Of a DNA stretch of 64,000 nt, positions 1 through 14,000 are shown piece by piece. Below the pieces are notes generated by a model. It saw only the letters and a list, made by a program, of their open reading frames with translations. It was not told the DNA's origin and searched no databases. Within the stretch, counting starts at the first letter, position 1, and each line of letters starts with the position of its first letter. The stretch lies in contig WHVY01000002.1 of assembly GCA_022266195.1 (NCBI GenBank), positions 2,619,001-2,683,000 of the forward strand, read 5' to 3'. The DNA is from Tetranychus cinnabarinus. Its lineage: Eukaryota; Arthropoda; Arachnida; Trombidiformes; Tetranychidae. The position numbers were made by a program, and so were the translations under genes.

Positions 1-2097
1 CCACAGTTGATAACAATTAGAGCAACTTTCCCATTAACAGTGAATATGATTATTTCCCTGGAGTATTTACTTCGGGAAAAAACACCAATTAGCAGCTATT
101 GTGTCAAATCCAAGTTGCTTAACATTATTCAGTGATCAACATTCAATTCAATTTGGATTCAATTTTCTCACCATTTATTATCATTTTCCTTATTCCATTC
201 ATTCCTTTCATTGCTTTTCCAAGAAGAAGAAAAAAAACCCAAAACTCTATTAAAAGATGTGCTTCTTAACCCAATATTGAGACTTAATTTAATCACAGAT
301 TGATAATAATGTGTTTATTGTGTTATTATAGTTATCATTTTTCTTTCATCGCTATTGATTCATTATTTCATTGTAATTACAATAATGCATAATTTACCTT
401 TTCTCACATCCAATCGATCAACGGATCGAGTAAACAGATTAACAGAATGAATAGAATGAACAGAAAATTTCAAGTTTATCCAAAATGTGATGTTTAAATT
501 ACTTCCTTTGAAAATGCATTAAACATCAATTATCGCATTTCCGAGAGGCTTTTGTTTGCAACATCAATCATGAAAAGTCTTGAAACTGATTTGGTGAAAT
601 CTCTTCAAAAATCAAATCCAAAGCTCAAATAATGAAATTCTTATTCTCAATGTAAAAAGAGAGAAAAATTTGCTCATCAAATGCAAGTCAAGAATGCAAA
701 GTTGAATGTTTATTGTTATGCACATTCTCATGTACATCATCATGTTCAGTTGAAGATTGACCCAAAGTGCCTTAACTTTTCCTTCCATTTGTGACCAGAA
801 AATATGAATTTTCATTCCTTTCACTTTCAATATCTTTCCATGAGTTTCAAACATTATTACATTGCAGACACTTTTCCTTACCCTTCAATCTTGTTCCTTA
901 AATGAAATTTTCCTCCCAATACACCTTAACCAGAACTGATAGCGAAAAATGTGATAAAAGAATAACCAATCACATTTTATGCCTGAAATTCAATCAGATA
1001 ACCATATATTTTGTATCTTCCATTTTTTCGCCTTTCATTTTTTCTCTCCTCGTTTCACCATTTCAACCATTAACAGGGAATGAAAAATGATAATGAAATA
1101 TTATTTTTCAACCGTTTCTTTCCTTTTCACTTTCATATAATCAAACTTTTCATCGACTTTCTTTTTTGCCTTCATTTAATGAAAAAGAAACGTGAAAATT
1201 GTTCAATCATTGGACATTATTGTTCGTCATTCCCTGTTTCAGTTTACATGATTGCGGCATCATGCAATTACGATTATTGAAAATAATCAAAGTTTAGTGA
1301 TTTGTTCATTTCTGTTTAACATTCAATTGTTGACTCTAATTGATACCAATCAATTTATATTGAAAATATAAGTTAGTTATTTTTACATAAATAAAAGTAA
1401 ACCTCTTAAATGTCAAAATCAATTATTCGTCAAGTCAAAATATATCTTATCAAATAATCAAATTATCCAATTTATTTCTTATTATTTGTATTGTAATTTT
1501 GTTTTTTCTTGTTCTTTCTGCCTTTTTCTCTGTGGAATCTTTAGTTTCATGAGTTAAACCAATAATAACAATTCAAAATGAAAATATCCTTTTCAGGATT
1601 ATTGGTTTTCCTCATCAACAGCAAAAAATGAAACTCAACTTTGAGTAAATACAGAAAAGTGTAGCGAAAATGAAACGAATTGCAATTTAAAAGTTGATGT
1701 CACCCAATAGCCGAAACAAACTCAATCAATGTTCATGAAAATTCAATTGTGGATATAAAAAGGTTAATGAAGACAAACTCGATGAATCGGCATTTTTGTC
1801 AAAACTTTATTCTTGCATTTTCACATGCAATAGACTCGGAACAGTTGATAAAAATACTCATTGAATGAGCTAAAAATACAGTTTTGTAAGAAAAGATGAA
1901 ACAAGATAATATCTAGAACTATTATTAGGATGAAAATGTCCGACAATTTACTTTCATGTTTCAGTTACTATTTTCTTGAATAATACTTTTCTTTATTGAC
2001 TCAACTTCTTTGGCGATATCTTCTGAGAATTGAAATTTAATCTCAAAATTTTGGACCGACAATTATAATTGTTAACATCTTGTGGTCACTCTTTTAG
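1..2097 (+). other. Intron of the sidestep-like gene (5' part outside window)
   Basis: AT-rich non-coding sequence ending in a splice acceptor (…cttttag) directly before the first coding exon seen at 2098. That exon opens with two bases of a split codon, so at least one coding exon lies upstream of the window. Short open frames in this stretch have no recognisable domain. I see no RNA gene or mobile element here. Confidence 0.7.
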
Positions 2098-5000
2098 GTC
2101 AACCTAAACCTTATTTAGAATGGTATATTGATGATGTTCCTATTAAATCAAGTGATTCTCAATATGATCCAATGAAAGAGGAAACTTACACTCGGCTTGA
2201 ACTCAATTTGGAACGGAAATACGATAAAAGTCAAATAAAATGTGTTGCAAATTTAAAAGACTTTCTCTCTGTTCTGGTAACCGAGATTACAATTCATCTT
2301 AATCGTAAGTAATTTTCAATATTTTCATCAACACTTGAAACTAGATTTGTCCATCTTTTAGTGAAAACTTTATTTTCAAAGTTATCAAGTTAAAGTAGCA
2401 AAAAGAGTTAATTTGAGAAGAAAAGTTTTTTCTTATTTGGATGAAATTTTTGCTGGAAAATGAGTTTTAAAAGGTAAAATGAAATGAGTTGAATAAACAT
2501 TGAATCTTTAACGAAAATCTCATTTTCCATTACATAATAACCGTATTCATTGAGATTATTCAACTCATGATTTAAAAATTTACTCCATTGAATAACAATG
2601 AACTTTACCTATTTTGCATTTCTCTTCCTTCTCTTGTTTTTGTACAACTTTTTTCTTCTCACTTTCAATTCCTTTTTGTTTCAACTCTTTTTTCACCTCT
2701 ACTGTTTGCCCACTTGTACCCTTTTCTGTAAACTTTACCTCTTCACCGTCATGATATATTATGTTTACTTATTCAAATTTATTGAAACAGTTACACCTTT
2801 AAATACAACAATTCAATTCATCAAGTCAAATGTTGTTGCTGGAAACATTGAGATGATTTCATGTCATTCCTATGGTTCAAAACCTCCGGCCAATATAACT
2901 TGGTTCATTGGAGACTATGAGCTCAACAACAGTCGGTAAGTTTCAACCTTTTGACATCAAATTGCAGCTAATTGACGAATAAATTGTTTAATTGTTTCAA
3001 ATGAATGATTCTCAGTTTACTGAAAATGCTAAAGTAAACCATGAAACCAACACTTATTGATTTTTGTATAAAATTATCAAGCATTGCATTCAAAATGGTT
3101 AAAACTTGCATTTCATCTTTTCTCAAGTCAAATGTGAGATTCAAAGTCAATGTTTAACATTTGCTATTTTCATTTCACCATTGATTCAAAGTTTGATAAA
3201 CATTACATTTCATGATTAACTCTACAAGTTGATGAACTACAAAAAATCTTTTTATGAGAATCTGAAACTCTTTATCAGTTTCAACTTTGACTGAATCATT
3301 GAATAGATGAAACTTGGTAGCAGTTGATGAGATCAACTTTCCAAGTAAACAAATCTTTTATGAAATTCAACCTTCAATGCACTTGACATTTCAGGTTGAA
3401 CAATTTTCAACTCAAAGAGAAAATAAGCAAAAAAGTTACAGAATTTACCTTTTTTCCATCTTACAAGACAAGAACTGAATCGATTAAACAGTTAAATGTA
3501 TTCATGGAGAGTCCATTTAATTGTCCACTTAAACCATCAATATTCATCAATCGATCGCAATGGCAAAAAAGGAATCTGAATATTTTAATAACCATATTAG
3601 CATGACAAGAATGTAATCATTTCAATTTGCCTTTCCAATATTTACTCGATAATTGAATGTACAGTTGTACCTATTTGGCACCATAGTCACTTCATTAACT
3701 GTTGTTCCCTTTTGCAGTAAAAGTAATTATCACAGTAAACTTTGCTAACCAATCGATTGCAAGCTAATTAATTGATATTCATTCAATTGACTATTTTTCC
3801 ACTCTTCTTCTCACATTTCTCTTGCAACAATTTATTAGCTTTTTTCCAGGTAATTATTATTCCATACCAATCAATCCCAGGATATAATGGAAAATCTTTT
3901 ATTAATATCGTCCCATTCCGAGTTGACAATATTCCCATCAAGTTTACATTCAGTGATGAATATCCCTTTTCCTAGAAACTTTCCGTTTGTATTTGCTTTC
4001 AGCTACAAATATCAATATTTCACCATCAATATATTCATTTTTTGGAAACCATTTTTTGGCATGAAATAATTTCCAGCAAACGACTCATTAATTTTTCAAA
4101 TGAATGGCAAATATTTACCCTTTTAATTTCCACCTAAAATTGAATTCATTTTCTAATTCGTTTTCAATGTTTCTAAAAAGTAAATATAATATTCGAAAAG
4201 AAAAAACTTTCCAATGTTGGCCTAGTAATGCATCGAGTGAAGAGACAAGTATTGATAAGTTTGTTTCTCTTCCTTCAATGTTCGTTGTTAACATTACAAT
4301 TGAGTTGAGTGACAGTCCAAATGGTCCGAGGAAAAATCATTCATTTCGACTCATTTGTTTGATCCTTGTGTACATTCGAGTGATGTTAAGAGCAACATTG
4401 AATCATAACCAATCGATGGTAACAATTGAACTTGCAATTGAAATTCTTTTCTGAATGTTCATTGATTCCATTCGACTAATGAAGATGATGTCGAAGAGAA
4501 TGAAAAAGGTGAAACCAAAAATCAATGCACCTTTCATTATTATCATTATCATCATTTTACGATTTTCCTTTTTTCGCTTAATGGGGTTCCATGAAAAATG
4601 AGGCTCCTTGTTATGGTGGTTTTTTTAATGAGAACCCATTATCGCCTTGGAATACAAAAATATTATTATCATGACCAATCAAGGGAATGATAATAATAAT
4701 TTTTAAACCTTTTTTTCTTGTTTCCTTTTTTCTCTCTTCATCAATTTTCACTTCTTCACCTTATCATGTTTAATAGGAATAAAAATGAATCATTGAACAA
4801 CATGAAAAATGTTGACAAGCCAAAGGATTCTCTTGATGATGATGTTGCTGATAATGATGATGATCATGTTGAGGATAATACCATGATTTCCTAATATAAA
4901 TTGATAATGTTGCCCTGTTGCCCTCAAAACGGTGAAACGTATTTTAATGAATGATAATAAAACTTTTAAACATTTACTTTTCCATTATCAAACTTTTCTC

Positions 5001-8000
5001 TCAACCAAAATAGAGAATCAAATAAGCCAAATGAAAATGTTCAGCAATAGATTCAGTAAAATGTTTCTTTACGGAATGCTAAATGAACACGGTGAATATT
5101 AATATTGAGAATAACTTTTCTCTTCCAAGATATTTAATATCAAGATAAACATGAAATATTTAGTTATTATCATTAGTTTCTCCTTATCTAACAATTTGTG
5201 TCTCAACCAAATGAAAAATTTATATCTTTAACAATATTCATGGTTTTGATTGAGGTTTAACTTTCAAAGAATCCATTTTTGGACATTTTCTTCTTTTCCT
5301 CGAAATAATCTCAATTCTTGCCTAAATCCAATACTTGACAAAGTTAGGAATCATGGTTACAGGGAAATTAGTCTTTTTGTTTCATTTCTTTTTCCACCCA
5401 TTCAATGAATATCATTCCACTCAACTGGGAGTTTCTTTTTCATATTAATATGATTGCAACAAGTTTCGCCTTGTTTTTCATTAGAATATCTTATTAAGAG
5501 AAATCTGATTCGTTCGAAAATAGACTCTACTCGAGAATTTTGCATGTTTCGTTGGAGATAAGAATTAACCTGAATTCTATAATAATTAATATTTCTTTTC
5601 CTTCTTTTCTCGTATTTCATTTCTTAGCAAAAAACCAAGCTCAAGGGTAAAAGCAAAAAACAAGACTCATTTGAAATGTAAATAACGATTTACCTTTTTT
5701 TTCTCGTTCGTTCAAAATTACCATCATAATTAGATTGTTATTTTGGGAAACTTTAGTTTTTAGACGTTCAATGATCATCTTTATGTGGTCAATTGGTCAA
5801 ATGGTAAATGTTTATTTTGATAATTCTCATTATTGTTATAAGCGATATATTTTCATCAATCCAAATCATTAATTTGAATTAGTTGAGTGATTAACTTTGT
5901 GCTTCATGATGCTTCCAGAGAGAGAGAGAGAATAAAAAAAGATGAAAACAAATGTTCCACAAGATAAATGATTACATCAATTTAATAAGTAAAGTTGCAA
6001 TCAAAATTGAATCACAAATTGACTTCTCTTTTTATTGAGGCAATAAATAGATCTGCGATTAAATGGAATGGACAGTCGAAAGTGCATTTAATTTCGTTGC
6101 CAATCATTTCAATATTTTCTTATTCCATTCAAAATTTATTCGTTTCACCATGATTACCATTTCAATAATACATGTAATCAAGAGAAAATCCAAGAAAAAA
6201 GTCTCTTATTTAATTATAAAAGTCGAGCTTTTGGTTTATTTTCAGCTTCTTTTTGACTGATTGACTTTCAATTGAATTTTCTATTTTTTTTCGGTTTCTC
6301 CTCTTTACCTCTTTACTCCTTGTAATACAATGTCTTACCTGTCAGCAGATTTCTGCTCAATAAAAGTGCTTATTCAAGGTAATAATGTAAGCAAAAAAGG
6401 AAAAAGAAAAGTTGGAAAAAAACAAAGAGTTTCATTCCATTCTCAACTAATATTTTCAGTCAACTTGGAGTTTTCACTCCCAGTTATCACAAACTTTTCT
6501 CCTCCCATTCGATGCTTATAACATTCCCTACACATTCCCTCCTCCCAGCCAATCCTGCCAACATTATCAGCATCTTGCTCATCACAAAGAATTATCTTTC
6601 AACATTTCTTTTGTTTTTTTCCTCTCTCTCGTTCTTTACACCATAAGGCCAATTTTATCCTTTCATGGTTGTTGATCATTTTATGATATCATAATTCAGT
6701 AAACAGTTAACATGAATTACAATCTGAACAGTTCTGAACATGAAAGTTAAAATTCTCATCCAGTTGCTCATTTTACATCCTACGTGATCCTTTGCCTTAC
6801 CTTAAATGATCTTTCAATGAGATTTTCAACTTCTCATGATGATCATGTTCATCATCATCTTTTCTTTCCTTTCTTTTACATTCTATTCCAATTCTTTTGC
6901 ATTCATCTCATTCTCATATTTTACCTTCCAAATTTTCTCATCTAATCCTGTTCGACAAATCTCCACTCTTAACTCACAACCGAAGCACAAAATTCTGAAA
7001 CAATTTCATCACATTTCTCATGTTTTTTTCAAAACTCTTTGCATTTCCTTTCAATATTAATGCCTTTAGTTGCAATCACAAATGATAATATTATTCAACA
7101 TTCAACTTCTTTCGTCAAATTTATTCCAATAAGATTCATCTGACTGAGAGAAATGGAAAGTCAAACAATTATTACTGAACATTACTGAAAAATTCTGAGA
7201 GTTGCCAAGGTTATTCACTTGATATTACCTTTTAACAGCTTCATTTTGTCCTCTTCTTCGTCTGTTATCACAACAAAGTAAGAAAAAATTGGTGAAAAAG
7301 GAATGAAAAAAAGTTCCTTTTATAAATATTCACTGTTATGAGTTTATATGTTCATTTGGAAGATCAATTTTTCATTTGAAACTTTTATTCTTCTTTTTTG
7401 TTCTCAATGTAGTTTTACAATGTTTTTTCAAGAGCAACATTGAGCTGTAAGATGAAAATATGAAAATTGTTTCTTTTTTTGTTGACAAAATTTTCTTCTT
7501 CCTTTTCAGCTCAATTTTATGTTGAATAAAAGGCGAAATTGAGAACCTGAAATGCGATAATGGAAACCATTGATTGTATCATTTACTGGTTTCCATATAA
7601 GCCAACAACAATGGTTGTATTACTGGCTCATTTTGATTCCCTGTTTATTTGAAAATTTTGTTTACAATGCGAAAGAAAAGAAAAGATACAAAATTTGATA
7701 TCGACTATTAATATTGTTGTTACATGAATGTTTGGGTAATGATGATGATGATAATTTTGGTGCATGAAAATGTTCTCATTTTGTGACATTCATCTATTCA
7801 ACTATAAATTAGCCTTAATTGTCTTCTCTGTTCATTGCTCATTCATCTTCAACCCATTATTTGCGTTGAGAATTTAATTTACGAATTTACAGAACAAGTG
7901 TCAAACAAGTTGCTGGAAATGTTTTATTTGCTCACTTCTCATCGCTTTTGTTTTATAACATTGTTAATGCAAATCATTCACAACTTGTTAAGCATTTCAT

Positions 8001-11000
8001 CTTCATCATTATTAGCCTTTTCCAGGAATCCTTTTGTTCAACAAAAACATTCCTCAATATCGTTCAAGTTGGCGTTTAGTGTCTCTTCAATGCTCAATCA
8101 TTACTTGCATTTGCGTTATAATCGTCTAAATGTACTTCTAGATAAAAATAAGAAACAAACTTTCTTTTCTCTCGAAAAACTTCAATTGCTTTAAAGAAAC
8201 ATAAGCTTCGATAACTTTGTTGATCTTAAGTTTGAAAAACGTTTTGATTCGAGCGGACTAGATGAGAATTTTAAGCGAAAAATTAGTTGCAGACTCAATG
8301 ATTGTTTCAAGTTATCCAGTTCACACTTCGATGTTTAGCTCGAGATAGAAATCAATCTTTATTAGAAGCAAATGTTTCGAGGAAACTTGTGTTTTACAAT
8401 TGAATAGTTTAAAACAATTTAAGCTCATATTTTATGTTCAATTTTTGTCTCTGCGATTAGATTTTACTCTGCAACACTTTTGGCAAAGTTTTTTATCCTC
8501 CATGACAAGACTATCGATTTGAGGGTAAAAACAAAGTCAAAAAAGTATCATTTACTTCACCTTCTTTGCACTCCTTTTCGTTCATGATAAAGCCCTGAAA
8601 TGTTTCAGTTTCTCTGGTTCACTAAACTGATAATCAATCTCCATTTGAAACAATGAAGATGAAACAAAACATAAATAACTAAATACTTAAAAGTAACCCA
8701 AGAAGAAAAGGTGAAATTCGTTGGTAAATAGAGACAGAAAGAAACAAAATTTCCTTCCATTTGAGGGACAAAAGCGAAGCTAACTATCGCAACACAGCAA
8801 GTTTATCGCTTCATCATTGAACTACATTTCATCTTTTCTGTCAAAAGTACAAAACGTTGAGAAGCCGCAAAAGCTTCTTAAAGTAGACCATAAACTTGTC
8901 AACTGCAATTAGCTGTTTAATAAATGAAACTATTGAATAACTAATGATTCCAATTCATTTACAGATTAACAATCGATGAAACGAACCTATTTAGCACCAG
9001 TTTACTCAAATTCACTCCTAGTGTTAATCACAATGGTAAACATTTAATCTGTAAAGCAATTAACCCACATTTTCCTGATTACTCAAAGACGGACCAGATT
9101 CTTCTCAATGTTCATCGTGAGTATTTCATTGTTAGCATTTCTAGTTTCGACCATTCCTTTTGTTCTAAATGTGCTAAAAATACATCGCTACTAGCAACTA
9201 CAAATGAGAAACTTTCCACCATTCATTCATGACATTCAAGGCTGATTGATCTGATGAAAAGCAAAATGAATCATTCATTAGAAAATGAATTTATTACAGA
9301 CGAAAGCAATAAACAAGAAGAAAAAACAATCGACAAACTTTTATATTTGTTTAGCTTTTATTTTGCTTCATCCACTTTCATTCCAATTCGATATTTTTTC
9401 TCGTTCTCACCCGATGCTTCACAACATTGGCATGATATACATTTTACCATGAAAACTACTGACAACTGAAACTTTACTCAACCAGAAAAAATTGTTTACT
9501 TTGATTTTTGGCTGGAAAAGGTTGGCTTTTAAGAGCAACTAAATTGTCGCAATTAAGAGAGATTAAGCTGAATCCAAGCTATTGTTAAAAATCGCTTCTG
9601 TAAAATCTTCTTCCTATTCAATCATTTCTTTACCTTTCAAAAATCAAAGGAAACATTTTTGCCACGAAAAAAGGGAAAACTTGAAACTTTTATTTTCTTT
9701 TCATCAAGATAAATGGTTAATTTTGCTCCAACTTTAAACCCTTCAATAATTGGCCCTCACAGAGCATCCAAGTAAAAGTCAAAAGCTATTTAATTGATAC
9801 CTAAACTCGATATTTAGTTGATTATTAAAAACTTCATTCGAAACTCAACATTCTTTGAAACATCTTCCTTCCTTTTCGTCCTCATCATGTTCACTTTAAT
9901 TCCATTCATTCCCTTAATTATCTCTATTCCGCAACAAACATTATGTTCATCATAACTTTCTCTTTGCAATACTTTTCATAACTTGAAATGTTCAACTCAT
10001 TCAACTTGTTGCAACTTCGATTTTTGTTTCATCGATCAGTTTCAACTCAATTTATGCGTCTTCAAGTTGGTTGATCGATGCTGGCTTCAAGTTGATGAGA
10101 CAAAAGAAGAGAAGCTTCGAACTGCAAGATTTTTTCTCTTCTTTTTCCCATTCTATTCATATTCTGATGGGTTTCAGTTAATTTCAAATTTAGATAATAA
10201 TGATATTTCCATGCACCATTGAGATTACCTTTCAAATCAAATGTCACCATCAGATTATCATTGACACAACAATAATAATCAACTTTTTGACTTTTGTTTT
10301 TGTCCTTTTCTTCCCTTCCCTTCAAAATCAAACCTTTTGCTTCCTTTCATTCCATCATTTTCCTCCATGATACAGATGAACCTCGTGATTGCATTTTTCC
10401 CAAAGTTCATTCTCTAGCTTTTCTCTTTTCCCCTCAAATTTTCAAATTTTCTCGCCATTTAAACACATCTTCATGCTCTTCATGCTCTTCATGATTCATT
10501 ATTGATGACATGAAATGTTCATAAACACTCTACTTTTTATTCAACCTCAAAATCAAAAATGTAGTTATTCAACCAAACAAACTAATAATACATTTACTCC
10601 AAGAATCATATTAAGCCTTTTCCGTTGCTTTTGACGCAAAATTTTAATAAATTACATCTTTTCTTTTTCTCTTCGTTTTTCCATGTTTTTTTTCGTTGAC
10701 ACACCAGATAAGCCCAATGTTCACCTCATCATTTCTGGTCCAGATAATGAGAAAAATTACTTCATGGAAGGTGATTCTGTTCGAATGAATTGTAACACAA
10801 GTTTTTCCAATCCTGATGTAACATCATATCAATGGTATCATGAAACTTCAAGAATATATTCCGAGCCTCTCAAAGGTAACTCCAACTCTTTTTCACCCTC
10901 AATGAAAATACTCTTTCAGACAAACAAGAAAAAGAAAAGGAAAAGGAAATGAAAAGCTTGGAAAGTAAATTTCGAAATTAATTATCGTCAAAATGAAAAG

Positions 11001-14000
11001 TGCCTTAAGTAATGATGAACTCGAGAAAACTTTTCAAATGAAACATTCTGTAAATAAAACCAAGTTATTAGCTAAACAACTGGGTTGCTTGACACTCATC
11101 AACTTGCAATCGTAAAGGTTCAATCAATGAAACTGAGAAATGAATAAAAAAGAAGAGAGAAAAAGTATCAATAGAAAAAGGAAGGAAAATGGTAAAGAGA
11201 AGAAAAAAAAGAGACTTGAAATAGCGAAGAAAAGTCGAGTTTTTCCAATGTCAACATTTCCTCATGTCTTTTGTTGAATAGCAAAATGGAAAGTAAAATT
11301 TTCTCCTTTTCTCCAAATTGATGATTCTACTCTTTTCTCTCTCCCTGAAAATTTTCATCATCAGAGTCTTCCTTTTCCTCTTTCCAACAACAATCATCTA
11401 TCAGAATCAAACTCACTTTTCATTTCAATTTTTCTCCAACTTTTCAAATTCACCTTTACTTATCGTAACTTTACACTTTTGCCTCTAAAATTGTGCTCGT
11501 CTTGATCATTGTCATCCATTTTGTCCTTTTTCATCTTTTCCTTCTCCTCTCCATTAAATTTACTTTAGCAACATTTCCTTTCAACATTCATCTTTCCTCT
11601 GTTAAATATCAGATAACTTTTCACTCCCAGTCACTCCATGTGAACCTTAATCCCTTTAATCATTCACAGAACCCTTTCATTCTCAATATCACATTAGATG
11701 TTACATGATATAATAAAAAGTCTATCATGTTTATCATTATTATTATCATTTCTGTTAACCTTATTATTATGAATCGTGTTTTCGATGAACATTTCTTAAA
11801 AATATACAATCGAGATAAAAGTTATTTTTCTAGAGAAGAGAAGAAAAAAACAATTTGTTTTTCGTCTCTTGTCTTTTCACCCTTTTCTGCTGTTCAGCTT
11901 GCCATATAATTCAAAAGTGACTCCCAGCAAAAAGGCCATTTAATTGAAATTAATGGCAATTGCAACGATTCCGTTTGTGGCTTATACGTTAGCTACTTTA
12001 TCTCAGGTTTACAGGTTCAATCTTTCATTTTCAGTTCTTCATTGAACCTTAAAATTCTCATGATATTTTTCATTCCATTTTACCTTTCTTCTCTCTTTTT
12101 TTGCCACTTTTTCATTTCCATTCAATCGTACAATCTTTCAACTAAAAACAAGAAGCAAACTCAACGATAAGTTATCATTTTATATTAAATAATAGTACAA
12201 TGAGAAACAACGTAAAACTCATTTGTGACAGGAATACGTAACGATGTGTATTTAAGAAAATTTGGAAACTTTTCTCTTTCTCTTCTTTTACTTTAAAGTT
12301 TATCATCATTTTTCATCTTCTTATCATTCGCCTTTCGGTTGAATGAGAAAAACAGAAGAAACAAATGAAAGGTTAAATCATGAAGGAAACAGTTGATGTT
12401 GAACATTCATCAATATAAATTAACCATTTGAAATGACTTAATCAGAAAAGGTTAAAACTTGCATTTTTCATTTCATTTCAACTTTTGTCTTCAAACCAAA
12501 TGATTACTCAGCCATTTTATTAATAACATGCTATTGATAAATGCCAAGCAATTCATCACAGACTTCAGGGCGACAAAGCGAATGATATTCAGCTAATTTC
12601 CTGTAAAATTCAAAATTAACTTTGAACCAACTTTGAAAATACGAGAAATCTTGAAACCTCTTCAGAGCATTTCAACACTTTTAGTGAACATTTTATCGTC
12701 ATTACTCTTACAATTAGCTAATTTTCATTTAATATCAATGTTAAAGATCGAGTTTCTTTCTTCATTTTTCATGTGGAGAGTTTTTCTGATAACATCAAAT
12801 CTTGAAAATTGTTCTCATCATTACATGAACTTTCAACGATTATGATTTATTTGCTCATTCTTTCCTCTTCTTCCATCATCATCATCATCAGTTTTATTTA
12901 CTTTTGTTTCTCCTATTTTCGTAGCTTCTTTTTTTGACTTTTCAATTCTCAAATTTGAGATTACTTTTACTTCCAATTACCTGAGCAATAACTGAAGTAA
13001 ATGATGAAGGTAGGAAAACAAGAAGAAAAAACAGTAAATCAATCGATAAATTGAACAGAAATCATAAGAAAGTTAATCAAATTGCAACAATAAATAGATT
13101 CTTTTGATTTGAAAAATTGTTGAAACTAATTAATGAAAATTGTTGGTCAAATCGTCGTCGCAATGGTTCAACTTTAAAACTTGAAAATGTCCAAATGCAA
13201 AATGAACAAATGGAGTAAATGGAGTAAATCGAGATTAGATGAAAAAAAGTTTGATTGAGACAAAGTGAAGGGAGAAACGAAGCGCAAGATGAACAGAAAT
13301 GAAAAAAATGAGTCTAAATGTTTCGATTGAAAATGACTTTTGGTTAATGATGAAGATTCAAATGATTGATGATCAAGTGATCATGATTGAAAGTTGGGTC
13401 ACAAACAGTTTATGAAACAAGTAAAAAGAGAACGAAGAAGAAGACAAAAAAATGTTTTTACTCAACAATCTTCATTGCCTGGTTTTAATATCAATGTTTA
13501 CTTTTTCCTTGTTATTTGGTTCAACTTTTATTCCAACTTGGGCTTGATCGATTCAACAAAGAATCTGTCCAATCATATTACTTAACCATACCATACTTAT
13601 TATACTTACATGACCAAATATTTATTTATCATTTTTCTTGCTCTTTACTTCTTTCTCGCCTTTTTCACCTTGAATTGTTGAGAATATACAAGATGAACCT
13701 TTCGATAGTCAAAAAGAAGAAGATGAAAAAATGTACATTTTCTTGTTTTCTTTTCGCCATTTTGTCAAACTTTTTCCTCTCCGTTTGCTCAATCTTTTTT
13801 TTCTGCTTCTTCGCCATCATTATTATCATCATCATTACCATCTTTTTTCATGTTGGACTCAAAGGAAAAGTTTAATAAACTTAATGCATCCCCGTTGTAT
13901 CCAACAGAATCGCTTTCGTTTGCTTCTCTTGTCTAACTTTACCTTTTTCATCAACTATTCCTGCTTAGATATTCACATGAATCTGTAAACATCACACAAT

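Noticed and set aside
7835..8194. 119-residue plus-strand ORF inside a sidestep intron
   Set aside because: No recognisable domain, and the flanking sidestep exons splice across it in phase.
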